Below, piece after piece: positions 1 to 10,833 of a stretch of DNA of 64,000 bases (positions within the stretch are counted from its first letter, which is position 1; every line of letters begins with the position of its first letter). Position numbers and translations under genes: made by a program. The notes beneath the pieces were generated by a model, which worked only from the letters and a program-made list of their open reading frames with translations, was not told where the DNA came from and did no database searches. Origin of the DNA: Nicotiana tabacum (taxonomy: Eukaryota; Streptophyta; Magnoliopsida; Solanales; Solanaceae); the NCBI RefSeq assembly GCF_000715075.1, contig NC_134089.1:68740697-68804696 (forward strand), written 5' to 3'.

Positions 1-3000
1 ACGTGGCACCGGTCATCATATCCATATCTACCATTTCCCGCCCCCTGAAGGTAATTAAAGTGAGGGTTGGTCTCGACTCTTATTGCATGATGTTACCCGT
101 CCCTTCCTATCAGTCTCGGAGGAATTTAGGACTCCTATTCCTATAAGAAGGAGGTTCTAGGCGGACCCTCAAGTTTAAAGGCAAAATAATAAAGCGACAT
201 ACAAAAACATACGAGCCTGCAATTAAGGGGAAAACATATAAGTAAGTAGAAGGCTCAGTTATACCTCCACAAATAATTCACATTGACAGTATGACTTATA
301 CACAGTTAAGGTCTAAATTCAAAATCCTAAAGCAGGGTGTTTAAGTGGTAACATCAGAACTAGATTTATCACATGACTCAGAAAAAAGTCTGAATCAGGT
401 TTGCCTACTGATTTTTAACAGTTGATAATGAAACAAATGTAGTTCCAATTTATTTAAGTTATTACCTAAGGCTTGCCTAGGTGCAAAGCGAGATACAGCA
501 GTTGTTCCAAGTCATTAAGACAATTTGGAGATTATTTTGATTACCTAAAACATGTTGTTCTAGTTGTAGAGATTGTTGCCAATTTTATTAAGAAAAACAT
601 CACAATGTGAAAATTATTGCTTACTACCATTTCATGAATCAGTAATTAGCTAGGCATTTTAAATAGAATGCAAACAAGATCCTAGATCATGGTATCTAAT
701 ATGCACATGCAAATGGTAGGGTTGTTGAAAACAAGATTCCTAAGGCATGATTTCTAAACATACATGGCAGGATTGCAGAATTGATGAAATACAATTTCAG
801 AAAAGTACCAGAGTAATAGCTTAGACGCCAAAGTTATTATTGTCCTAAGAACAGGATTTCTAAGTGATAAAAAACATAAAGCATAGACTAATGAATGAAG
901 TGCTGAAGCAAGAAAATATAGATCCTAAGAACATGGTTTTCTAATGCAGGTATGAATCTTAAACATGGTTTCTATTGCACAATTAGGAATATAAACCTAA
1001 TAACATACTTTCTACCCTTTAACAACTATAGCATGCATATTTTCCCATCCTTTTTCACTAGCCACCCCAATACTTGTTTACAAATTATTATAGACCATGT
1101 GATAGAATTACATAAGAAAGGAAAAATAAGAAGTTACAACTATAGGAAGTCTGATTCTGACTTCCTCTCTGAGTTATGTAATAAACCACCTAAAATCCCA
1201 ATATTGTTCGCAAGCCTTTCTCAAATCTAGGTGTGTAAGAGTTCCCTAAGTATCTCAAGGAATCCCAGGCAGTGCTCACACCCAGATTGCATAACTAAGA
1301 GAATGAGTGCAGTATGGAAGGTCCAGCTCTTATGTTTCCAAGTTCAGAGGGAGCTCAAAGGTCCCAAAGCAAGGCTCACACAAAAGGGGCAGAACCTAGT
1401 ATTCTAAGAGTACATGTGAGAGTGCTTGACATAGATTCAAGAGAGTTAAGTTGGAAAATAGTTTTGAAAAAATGATTGGTTTGAAGTAAATTTGCAACAG
1501 CAACAGAAGAGTTGCTTAGGGGAAAATAGTTTTGAAAAGGGGCGGGGAATCAGCACATGTAGAATAGGTCAATAGTACAATTTCAGCAGTTACAAACAGG
1601 GAAATAGGGGGGCTGGGGACATAGAGGACCCAAATCAGAAACACATAATTAGTCATGAATCAAGTACATTAGGAGACATGCTAGTTGAGGGATATAAACA
1701 GGAACAAGTAAACGTGTTGATCACATTTGGAACAAAGGAGGGCAGAATTTTAAGCATGTTGAGTAAAGCAGTAAACAAAAGGTACAATTTAACTGCATGA
1801 GCCATTGAGTTAGTGTAGAAAGGGACAAGGATCGACATACAAATGAACACATAGAGTTGAGCTTCAAAATTTAAATTAAGAACATACCAGTTAAAGGAGC
1901 AAAGTACAGAAAAAGTAAAGCAATGAGAGTTCCACAGTCTAGCCTTGGCTTTCAGCCGGCAAGACAAGGCAATAGCACAAGTAGTAGTGAAAGAAAGAGA
2001 GTTTGAATGTGTAAGTTTGTGTTTTTGAACTCAGTTGTTAGTGTCTTTAGAGAAGAGAGGGTAGGGTATTTATAGCTTTGAAAACGAGTAGAAAATACGG
2101 TAATAAGTGAAGGTTTAACACAAATATGGAAATAATCACAATTAGAATCCCATTAATACAAGTACTTCCCTTTAATCAAGGAATTACTACTTAATGGATA
2201 CCAACAGGGATAACTAAGGAAAGAAAATCAATTTGAGGAAGATTGATTTCTAACCATATAAGGGATAGTAAGAGTATAGAGTATACAATTGAGTCTAGGT
2301 ACAGATTATACTTAATTGGGGAAAGGATTCAGCAAGGGTGAAACATCACAGCAAATAAAGGAAGGGAATCAATCAATTTAAACAAATGAGTAAAATTAAG
2401 GGTTTATAAGAAAACCTTGCAATCAAACCGTAACTTAAGGAAATCAAGATCAATCACGAAGGAGTCATGATTCTGCACTTCGACATATAAGTAGAAAAGA
2501 ATGGACAGGCGTATCAGACATGCAGGGTCAAACAAAAAGAAGCAAACTACATGAACACAATCACACAAAAGGTGACATGAGCAGGCTAAGGACTACTCGA
2601 AGCATGGTAATCAACAAGTCAAGTAGTCACGTAGAACCAAAAATGAAGAAACCAGTCTAACATATAGTAACAGGTAAAGGAGATCTTTTTAAAGGCTCTC
2701 AGTAACAAGTAGAGGAAAACCTTTAAGACCTGAGGGGTTTAACAAAGTCGAGTTAAAAAAATGGTAAGAACTCAGAATCAGTCAACGAAGAAAAGGATCT
2801 AAACACAAAGAACTCAATCGAAACAAACAAACAAAGACAGTTCCAGAATCCCGGATAAACCAAAGATACTTAGGGTTTTCAACACAATGAACCAGGTAGA
2901 AGAAGAACATAAACAAACCATTTAAACATAGTAAAATCATAAGACAACATTGAAAATCGGAAAAGAAGTGTTTTTTAAAAAGAGGTTAAGAAAATCCTAA

Positions 3001-4138
3001 TCGTTGAAGACGAAGAGTCACTTTGAAAAAAATCAAATTTTTTTTTGAGAAAAACACCAAGTGATTCATAACATGCGCAGATCTAAGACAGATTTGAAAG
3101 AAAATCAGAAAGCTCTTCAAACTAGGGTTTCAGAGAACCCAGAGAAAGTGAGAAAAACTTCGAAAAGTTACCGATCTAGTCGAAAAAGCCATGGATCTGA
3201 CTTGAACGGCCATGGATGGCCGGGAAAAGACCATTGATAGAAGTTGAGCAAAGTCTGGACTAGATCTCTTTGAGATATTTCCATGAAATCACGAAAACAG
3301 GCAACCAAGAGACACAGGAGACTGGTACACATCTCAAACAGCCATGGGAGTTCATGGATTGAGTGAGAATCGAAGGGGATTAGGGTTAATTTGGGTGGCG
3401 GCGGCTAGGGTTTGGGTGAGGTTGCAGAGAGAACTGGAGAGGAAGGGGATTCAAGGGCGGCGAGTTGGTGGAAATGAATTAGGTTAAGGGGGTCGTTTGG
3501 GTTTATTTTAGGCAGGTGAAATGGTGGTCGTTGATCTGAATGATCAATGGCCCAGATTAGATGGGGTAGGTGGGGATTCGGGTTTGGGCAGGGTTTAAAA
3601 GGGTTAGGGTCGGGTTTAATTTGAAATTGGGCCGGGGAATTGGGTTTTGATTTGGGTTAGATTTGAAAGCCAATTTGGCTAAAATTTAAATAGCCATTTT
3701 TTCCTTTTTAATTTATAAAAAATAGTAAATGGTTTCTGAAAATTAATTTAAGAGGCCAAAATGATTTATAACACATAAATAATAATATAAAAATACAGGA
3801 TCCAATTTTATGTGTATAAAACATAATTAAACCTTAAAAGGGCTAATACTGCAATTATGTGCAATTTAGCCTAAAAATACTAATGAAATTGTAAAAATTA
3901 CTTTAGCCATATTTTGGCATAAATATAAAAACCCAATAGATGAATTACCAAATTAATAATTTTGGGAAATAATTATTGGGATTTTATGGATAAAAGGGGG
4001 AAATAAATCAATTAAAAAAAACTTTACAAATTGTGGAAAAACAATAAAACCCTTGGACGTGTTTATATATGCATATATATGCTATTTTAAAATTATTTTG
4101 CATATTAAAAATATATAGGAAAAAATTGGGTATCAATA
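1..4138 (-). repeat. 3' LTR of Tat-1 (truncated by window start)
   Basis: This stretch aligns nearly throughout with 15050-19158. It ends on the plus strand with gggtatcaata; the sister LTR ends gggtatcaaca, so the terminal CA of this copy has become TA. About 490 bp of the LTR lie before base 1. Differences from the sister include an 8-base gap near position 7 and about 27 extra bases near 3770-3800 (acacataaataataatat...). Short open frames here (for example 952-1230) have no family resemblance and I do not treat them as genes. Confidence 0.92.
2067..2074 (-). promoter_or_regulatory. TATA box of the Tat-1 3' LTR
   Basis: The minus strand reads CTATAAATACCC. The sister LTR has TATAGATA at 17117-17124. 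It lies mid-LTR, as expected for the U3/R boundary, and would drive leftward transcription starting about 30 bases further left. Prediction from sequence only. Confidence 0.6.
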
Positions 4139-4152
4139 GATGCCCCTCTTTA
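4139..4152 (-). other. Polypurine tract of Tat-1
   Basis: The minus strand reads TAAAGAGGGGCATC directly before the start of the 3' LTR. The purine run and position match the plus-strand priming site of Tat/Ogre elements. Ogre-2 has the near-identical CAAAGAGGGGCAGC at its own site. Confidence 0.85.
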
Positions 4153-4250
4153 GCCAGGAAGGATGAAAGAGTTTTCGGGTAAAGAAATGATGGCCAATTT
4201 TGACAGAGTGAAATGGTTTGAAGAGGTTAGGTTGTACCCTAGCTTCTGAG

Positions 4251-4300
4251 CTGCCTACATATCCCTGGCGTTACAGGAATCAGGTCGTATGTAGTTCAGG
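4251..4300 (-). other. CCTACRTATCC hairpin motif, copy A
   Basis: Plus strand: ctgcctacatatccctgg, then ggaatcagg, then tatgtagttcagg. The arms ctacat (4255-4260) and atgtag (4289-4294) are perfectly complementary, with a 28-base loop containing ggaatcagg. The motif lies about 100 bases inside the polypurine tract. Five related copies occur at 6016, 43805, 46501, 54269 and 57046. Confidence 0.65.
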
Positions 4301-4814
4301 ATCCGTCGGCGGAGTATGCCGATTGAGACTTTTCAATAATGGACGTAATATCTAGAGTCGGGTGAGTGATAGGTTTATGGGGATGGCTTGGTTTGACATG
4401 GCTTGGTGGAACTAGAGCGGGACCGCTCCTGCCGGGTTGGTCGTTGCTTGCCGTCTTACCTGAAAATAAGCAATACAAGCATATATTGTGCATAAATTTA
4501 AACATGATGCAAATTCTCATTGGACCATGAAAGTTGTCTTTGGACGATAAGGATAACGTCCTTAGACCTGATGTTCTGGGCCATGAAGCGTATGATAAAG
4601 GATTCACAAGCCATGAAATGATGTTCCCGGGCTATGAGGATGATACCTTCGAACCATGACGCCTTTGAATAATGATATGCAAGAGATTGAAAGGGATCCT
4701 CAGGCCATGATATGGTGCTCTTGGGCTATGAAGATGGTGCCTCCGAACGATGACGCCTTTGGATGAGTTGGTGCTATTTTAGCCCGTGAAAGATGCAGTA
4801 ATATGATGCGGACA

Positions 4815-5376
4815 AGACAGAGCTTAGTCTTGCGAATTGAAGGGCAGAGCTTAGCCCGTAAGAAAAGCGAGATGAATAGTGCTTGAGATAATGCTTGGTT
4901 TTAAGAAAAATGAGAGGCAGAGCTTAGCCTCGAAAGGCAGAATGATAGCCTTGTGCAGAAATGCAGATGGAGACAGTGTTTAGTCTCGGAAGGCAGAATG
5001 GTAGCCTTATGCAAGAATGCATATAGAGACAGCGCTTAGTCTCGGAAGGCAGAATGGTAGCCTTATGCAAATTGGAAGGCAGAATGGTAGCCTCATACAA
5101 TGCAGATGCAGATGGAGACAGCATTTAGTCTCGGAAGGCAGAATGGTAGCCTTATGCAAATTGGAAGGCAGAATGGTAGCCTTATACAATGCAGATGCAG
5201 ATGGAGATAGTGTTTAGTCTCGAGAGGCAGAATGGTAGCCTTATGCAAATTGGAAGGCAGAATGGTAGCCTTATGCAAATTGGAAGGCAGAATAGTAGCC
5301 TTATGCAATGCAGATGCAGATGCAGATGGAGACAGCGTTTAGTCTCAGAAGGCAGAATGGTAGCCTTATGCAAAAA
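4815..5376 (-). repeat. Tandem repeat array in the Tat-1 3' UTR
   Basis: Units of about 29 bases (ggcagaatggtagccttatg, then caaattgga) alternate with longer blocks containing gcagatgcagatggagacag and ttagtctcggaa. The best-ordered part is 4918-5376; looser relatives (cagagcttagcc) begin near 4815. Arrays of this kind in the 3' UTR are known for Tat/Ogre elements. Confidence 0.85.
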
Positions 5377-5832
5377 TAAAGTAACAAATGGCAGCAGAGT
5401 TTTCTTAGCTGATGGAAGATTGCGGCATTGTGATTACTGGGAGCATTGTGACTATGGAGCATTTCTTGTGTGTGTTGATAGCAAATGTTGGCAAGTGCAA
5501 TGGTTCGGAGAGTCGTATTCTTTAACAATGTTTGTTCCATGGGCGTACAGTATGTTTAATGATTTCTCAATCCTAGTGCCTGCATCCAAAGAAAAATCGT
5601 GAGTTTTGCAAGAGGGAAGTTTAGTTCATATCCCCGTTGGCTCTGCTTGATTCGTTCGGCTTTGATCTGGTGATACCGTCTGTTTCATTAGGGTAGCGTT
5701 GCTAACAAAGTAGTTTCAATAATAAACATGCATGATTTTGTAAAAGTATGACATAAGTGTATAATAAAAATAATTTTTAGATGAACCGATGACTGAGATG
5801 TAGCTTGGGACATTGCAATCCCTCTTGCTACG

Positions 5833-5952
5833 GAATTTTGAGGTCCCCCCTCAAAATTCTTCCCCAATTTGATGGGTTGACGTTTCTGACTATTGCTCGT
5901 GCAGTGATTGGCTGAAATTACTTTGGAATTTTGAGGGTCCTCCTCAAAATTC
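5833..5952 (-). other. Duplicated 11-bp-stem hairpins beside GGGGCAG-like motifs
   Basis: Two hairpins share the same perfect stem, gaattttgagg / cctcaaaattc, at 5833-5859 (loop tcccc) and 5926-5952 (loop gtcct). Each is followed on the plus strand by a run of C (ttccccaattt at 5860, tctgccccagttt at 5951). On the sense strand that reads as an AAACTGGGGCAGA-like purine stretch leading into a hairpin. Confidence 0.6.
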
Positions 5953-6015
5953 TGCCCCAGTTTCCAATTGGAGGGGAAATGAAATTTTTATTGAGTTATG
6001 ACCGAACCCATAGGG

Positions 6016-6062
6016 CTGCCTATGTATCCCCTCTTAAACGGGAATCAAGGCAAGCGTAGTTC
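6016..6062 (-). other. CCTACRTATCC hairpin motif, copy B
   Basis: Plus strand: ctgcctatgtatccc, then gggaatcaagg, then gcgtagttc. Arms ctatg (6020-6024) and cgtag (6055-6059) pair at four of five positions; the CpG in the first arm has become TG. It lies about 35 bases downstream (in element sense) of the integrase stop codon. Confidence 0.6.
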
Positions 6063-6094
6063 AATTTACATCATATAAAGGGGAAGCATAAAGC

Positions 6095-7730
6095 TTACAC
6101 ATAGTAACGCTTGACATCTGAATTGATCGGCTTTGGCCAGACTTCTCCGTCCATTTCTGCAAGTATGAGGGCTCCTCCTGTCAAAACCCGGTGAACCATG
6201 TATGGACCCTGCCAGTTGGGAGAGAACTTCCCTTTGGCTTCATCTTGATGCGAAAAAATTTTCTTTAACACTAGCTGCCCCGGTGTGAACTATCTTGGTT
6301 TGACTCTTTTGTTGAAGGCTCGGGACATTCTATTCCGATAGAGTTGACCATGGCAAACTACATTCATTCTCTTTCCGTCTATAAGGGCTAGTTGCTCATA
6401 ACGACTTTTTACCCATTCTGCATTGTCGAGCTCTGCTTTCTGTATGATCCTTAGGGAAGGAATTTCTACCTCAGCGGGAATGACAACCTCTGTACCATAC
6501 CAGCATATAGGGGGTTGCCCCGGTTGATGTTCGGACCATGGTACGATATCCCAGTAGAGCAAATGATAACTTATCGTGCCACTGTTTATGCTTCTCCATC
6601 ATTTTCCTCAATATATTCTTGATATTCTTGTTAACGGCTTCTACAGCTCTATTCATTTGAGGCATGTAGGCTGTGGAATTCTTGTGTCTGATCTTGAAAG
6701 TTTCACACATAGCTCTCATCAAGTCGTTGTTGAGGTTGGAGCCATTGTCGGTGATGATTGACTCTGGAATCCCGAATCGACAAATAATGGGGTCGCAGAC
6801 GAAGTCTGCCATGACTTTCTTAGTTATTGCTTTGTAAGATGCTGCTTCGACCCACTTGGTGAAATAGTCTATGGCTACCAGGATAAACCTGTATCCGTTG
6901 GAAGCGGCAGGCTCGATTGGTCCAATAACGTCCATTCCCCATGCGGCAAACGGCCACGGTGAGCTTGTTGTGTTAAGCTCGCTTGGAGGTACCTTTATCA
7001 TGTCTGCATGAATCTGACAGCGATGGCATTTTCGGACATACTGGATGCAGTCTGTTTCCATAGTCATCCAAAAGTAACCAGTCCGAAGTATTTTCTTCGC
7101 TAAGACAAAATCGTTCATATGTGGACCGCAGGTCCCAGCATGAATTTCCTCTAGTATCCTGGATGCTTCCTTCGCGTCAACACGTCTTAATAATCCTAAA
7201 TCGGGAGTCCTCCTATACAGGATTCCTCCACTGTGAAAGAAGTTGTTGGACAATCTCTGAAGTGTGCATTTCTGAGTATGATTAGCAAGCACTGGGTACT
7301 CTCCTTTTGCCAAATATTCTTTGATATCATGAAACCAAGGCTTTTCGTCTGCTTCTTCTTCAACATGGGCACAGTAAGCTAGCTGATTATGGATTTTCAC
7401 CGGAATGGGATCAATGAAACTCTTGTCTAAATGTTGTATCATAGATGATAGGGTGGCCAATGCATCGGCAAACTCATTCTGGATTCTGGGAACATGCTGG
7501 AATTCCGTCTTCGTGAACCTCTTTCTCAATTCCTGTACATGATGCAGATATGAGAGTATCTTGGAGTTCTTGGTTTCCCATTCTTCTCGTACTTGATGTA
7601 TAAGTAAGTCTGAATCTCCAATCACTAGTAGCTCTTGAGCGTTCATGTTAATGGCCATTTTGAGTCCTAAGATGCAGGCTTTATACTTGGCCATATTGTT
7701 GGTGCAGGGGAACCTGAGTTTGGTAGACAC
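6095..7730 (-). pseudogene. Tat-1 second (archaeal-type) RNase H plus integrase, degraded
   Basis: The frame opens with the RNase H region (LRFPCTNNMAKYKACILGL, then LVIGDSDLLIHQ). The family form is NNMAEYEA, so the catalytic Glu is changed to Lys here. An integrase zinc-binding region follows (HAGTCGPH ... CHRCQ), then the D,D-35-E core with GMDVIGPI, IITDNGSN and NRAVEAVNKN. All three acidic residues are present. The frame is broken near 6471-6562, and a stop at about 6287-6289 precedes the C-terminal part, which contains the GPY-like NWQGPYMV and ends with RYYV at 6095. This module would insert cDNA into the genome. It follows the RT-RNase H section, as in other Tat elements. Confidence 0.88.
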
Positions 7731-9555
7731 CGGATAATGCTAACCAGTTTCTAATATTAGGACTGCTCTTATTCCAACTCCTTTGAAGTTAGCTGCTTCA
7801 TCGAAGAACATTCTCCAACCATCATAGGATTCTGCAATGTCTTCTCCTATGAATGATACCTCTTCATCAGGAAAATATATTTCAGGGATTCACATCCTCC
7901 ATCCACGGGATTTTCAACAAGGTGGTCTGCCAGTGCCTGTCCCTTGACCGCTTTCTGAGTTACATAAACAATGTCGAACTTACTCAACAAGATTTGCCAC
8001 TTGGCTAGCTTGCCGGTGGGCATGGGCTTCTAAACGATGCACTTCAAAGGATCCATTCTCGATATGAGATGCGTAGTATAGGCACAACGTAATGTCTTGG
8101 CTTCTGAGCTACCCATGTCAAGGCACAACAGGTGTGTTCCAATAGAGAATACTGGGCCTCGTATGGGGTGAACTTCTTACTGAGATAATAGATGGCTTGT
8201 TCCTTCCTCCCTATTTCATAGTACTACCCCAGAATGCAACTGAAAGCTCCATCAAACACTGCAAGGTAGAGTAATAAGGGTCTACCCGGCTTGGGCGGGA
8301 CTAAGACTGGTGGTATTGACAGGTACTCCTTGATTCTATCGAAGGCCCTTTGGTAGTCATCGGGCCATTTGGTAGCGGCGTCCATCTTCAACATCTAAAA
8401 GATTGGCTCATAGATAACTGTAGACTGTGCTATGAACCGGCTAATGTAGTTAAGTCTTCCCAAGAAACTCATCACATCCTTCTTATTCTTTGGCGATGGT
8501 AGTTCTTGAATGACTTTGACTTTCGATGGATCTAGTTCTATTCCTCGTCGGCTTACAATAAACCCAAGCAATTTTCCAGCAGGAACACCAAATGTGCACT
8601 TTGCAGGGTTTAGTTTCAGGTTGTACCTCCGTAGTCTATTGAAAAACTTCCTCAGATCTTCCATATGGTCAGTGGCCTTCTTGGATTTGCTAATAACATC
8701 GTCCACATATACCTCTATCTCCTTATGTATCATATCATGAAAAATGGAAGTCATGGCCCTTATGTAGGTGGCCCCTACATTCTTTAGGCCGAATGGCATC
8801 ATCTTGTAATAGTACACTCCCCACGGTGTAATGAAAGCCGTTTTCTCAGCATCTTCCTCATCCATCCAGATCTGATGATAACCAGCAAAGCAATCTACGA
8901 ATGGTTGTAGCTCGTGCTTGGCACAATTGTCAATTCGGATGTGTATATTTGGCAAAGGGAAGTCGTCTTTCGTACTGGCCCAGTTGAGATCCTAGTAGTC
9001 GACACAGACTCTGACCTTCCCATCCTTCTTTGGTACTGGCACAATGTTGGCTAACCATGTCGAGTATTCTACTACCCTGAGAACCTTAGCTTTGATCTAC
9101 TTGTTGACTTCTTCCTTGATTTTCAAACTCATATCAGGCTTGAACTTTCTGAGCTTTTGCTTTACCGATGGACGCATTGGATCGATTGGCAGTTTGTGAG
9201 CCACAATAGACGTACTCAAACCAGTCATGTCATCATATGGCAAGGCGAATATGTCCTCATACTCCTTTAGAAATTCTATGTATTCCTTCTTTTCTGATGG
9301 CGATAGGTGAATGCTGATTTGTGTTTCCTTGACATTTTTTACATCTCCCAAGTTGACAATTTCGGTCTCGTCTAGGTTGGACTTAGGTTTGTTCTCAAAT
9401 TTCTCAACTTCTTTAACAATCTCGTCAGGTATGTCATTTTCCTCTGAATCAATGTCTGGTTGTTGCGTTGTCTCATTGCATGTCACAGTCATTGGTTCAT
9501 CAAGACAAGTAATAGTAATGTTGTATTGGTAAAGCAAGGGAGAAAATGATAGCAA
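7731..9555 (-). pseudogene. Tat-1 reverse transcriptase and first RNase H, degraded
   Basis: The N-terminal linker is at 9555-9097 (LPIDPMRPSVKQKLRKFKPD). The RT palm follows at 8955-8395 with FVDCFAGYHQIWMDEEDAEK, PWGVYYYKMMPFGLKNVGAT and the catalytic EVYVDDVI, which keeps both Asp. RT would copy the element RNA into DNA. Between 9096 and 8956 there are stops within the VDY..LNW region. Beyond 8395 the connection and first RNase H are recognisable only in scattered frames (KEQAIYYLSKKFTPYEAQYS) with several stops and frameshifts. The RT core is the best preserved part. Confidence 0.88.
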
Positions 9556-9973
9556 TAAATATTAATTCATTAGAAAAAATCAAAATGCTTTTGATAAGTT
9601 GAATAACTATTTTGAACATTGAAGATCTTATTTCGGGAATTGAAAATGCGAAAAGAAAATCATTTAGTAAAAACAATAAATAATGCTTGTTTTAGCATTG
9701 CTACCCCGAGGCACGTCGGGCTTTGGTTGTCCTGATGGTCCAATTCTTGAGATGTGCCCCTCTGCTCACAGCCTATATGCAAGGGCCTTCCTCCCCCTCT
9801 TCCTCGAGAATAACACAACAGTCCATATCATTGTCCTCTAGAAACAAGTTCTTCAATGCTTCAAGTGCTTCTTCTTCATCCGATCCATAAATAATGTCGG
9901 CCTATTAGAAGGTATGCTCCAGATGTGGTATAGGTTGTTCTAGTGGGTAGTAAGGACCGTTCCATGGTGGCGA
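9556..9973 (-). other. Tat-1 spacer between protease/G-patch and RT
   Basis: A stretch of 418 bases with no long frame. The first part continues the protease frame with stops (an acidic DEEEALEALKNLFLEDN segment is readable); the rest is A/T-rich. In Ogre-2 the equivalent place holds an intron candidate. I could not find a matching GT-AG pair here with confidence. Confidence 0.5.
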
Positions 9974-10714
9974 CTAGTTGTTGAATTCTTCCCAGGTGTA
10001 TTCATATCCCAGAGCAAAAGTAGTGCCATGTTTCTCGAGTTTTATAGGCTTAGAGATTCCTTGGAGGTTCTTGTCGAGCCCTTTGCCAGGTTCGTACCCA
10101 CTCCAATTCAGTATAATCTCGATTTTGCTATCCCACCATTTGTCTTTGTCGACAACATTAAATCGTTCGATGTGGTGGTAAGTTTCTCCACCTAGTTTCC
10201 TTCTTCCCTTGATAGCCGGAATGGTCAGGTGACTGTATATAGGGTTGTTATCATCGCCGTGAATGATCACTTCCTGGTGATTCCATTCGAACTTTACTGC
10301 CTGATGCAGTGTTGATGTTATGGCCCTAACAGCATGAATCCATGGTCACCCCAACAGCAGTTTGTAAGACGCCGGTACATCTATTACCTGGAAATAGACC
10401 TCGAACCAGGTCGGTCCCATCTGCAAGCACAGACTAATCTCACCAATGGTGGACCTTTGAGAACCGTCGAAGGCTTTCACATTGATCGCTCTATCCTTTA
10501 TCTCATGTAGCCCTTTACCCAACTTCTTGAGTGTTACCAACAGACAAATGTTAAGACTGGAACCTCCATCGATCAGGATTCTGGTAATGAAATAATATTC
10601 ACATTGCACGGTGATGTGCAGTGCCTTGTTGTGCCCCAGCCCTTCAGGTGGCAACTCGTCCTCATGAAAGGTGATCTTATGGCTTTCCAGAACTTGTCCT
10701 ACCATATTAGCCAT
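9974..10714 (-). pseudogene. Tat-1 retropepsin-like protease followed by a G-patch domain
   Basis: The protease is at 10714-10346. Its active-site region reads ILIDGGSSLNICLL (D-G-G-S where relatives have D-N-G-S) and its end reads VPASYKLLLG. A TGA at 10346-10348 interrupts the expected LLGRPWIHA and fits a CGA-to-TGA change; the same frame continues afterwards. A G-patch follows at about 10128-9995: NWSGYEPGKGLDKNLQGI, with glycines spaced as in G-patch proteins. The protease would mature Gag-Pol. G-patches are RNA-binding or helicase-activating modules in other proteins; a role here is inference. Confidence 0.82.
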
Positions 10715-10833
10715 TTCCCCTCTAGTGATGTTACTGGTTACGTATGCTTCATTTAGAACCTTTAATAGAGCATTATTGTGCGTCTCAGAATTTTACAGCA
10801 AACAGAGAATGGATATTTGTGTTGGCGTCTTGT

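Larger units (their letters stand above)
4153..6094 (-). other. 3' untranslated region of Tat-1
   Basis: About 1.9 kb between the integrase stop (6095-6097) and the polypurine tract, with no recognisable gene. It holds two copies of the CCTACRTATCC hairpin motif (4251-4300 and 6016-6062), a tandem array (4815-5376), two identical-stem hairpins (5833-5859 and 5926-5952), and PPT-like tgcccc motifs. A frame open through 5189-5602 is produced by the tandem repeat and is not considered a gene. Confidence 0.8.

Noticed and set aside
952..1230. Short plus-strand frame in the Tat-1 LTR.
   Set aside because: Antisense to the element, no family match, broken in the sister LTR.
4815..5376. CRISPR-like regular repeats.
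   Set aside because: Units are adjacent tandem repeats without unique spacers, within a plant retrotransposon 3' UTR. The array at 44161-44880 is rejected for the same reason.
5189..5602. A 137-codon plus-strand frame.
   Set aside because: Created by the tandem array (repeated GRQNGSLMQI) and antisense to the element.
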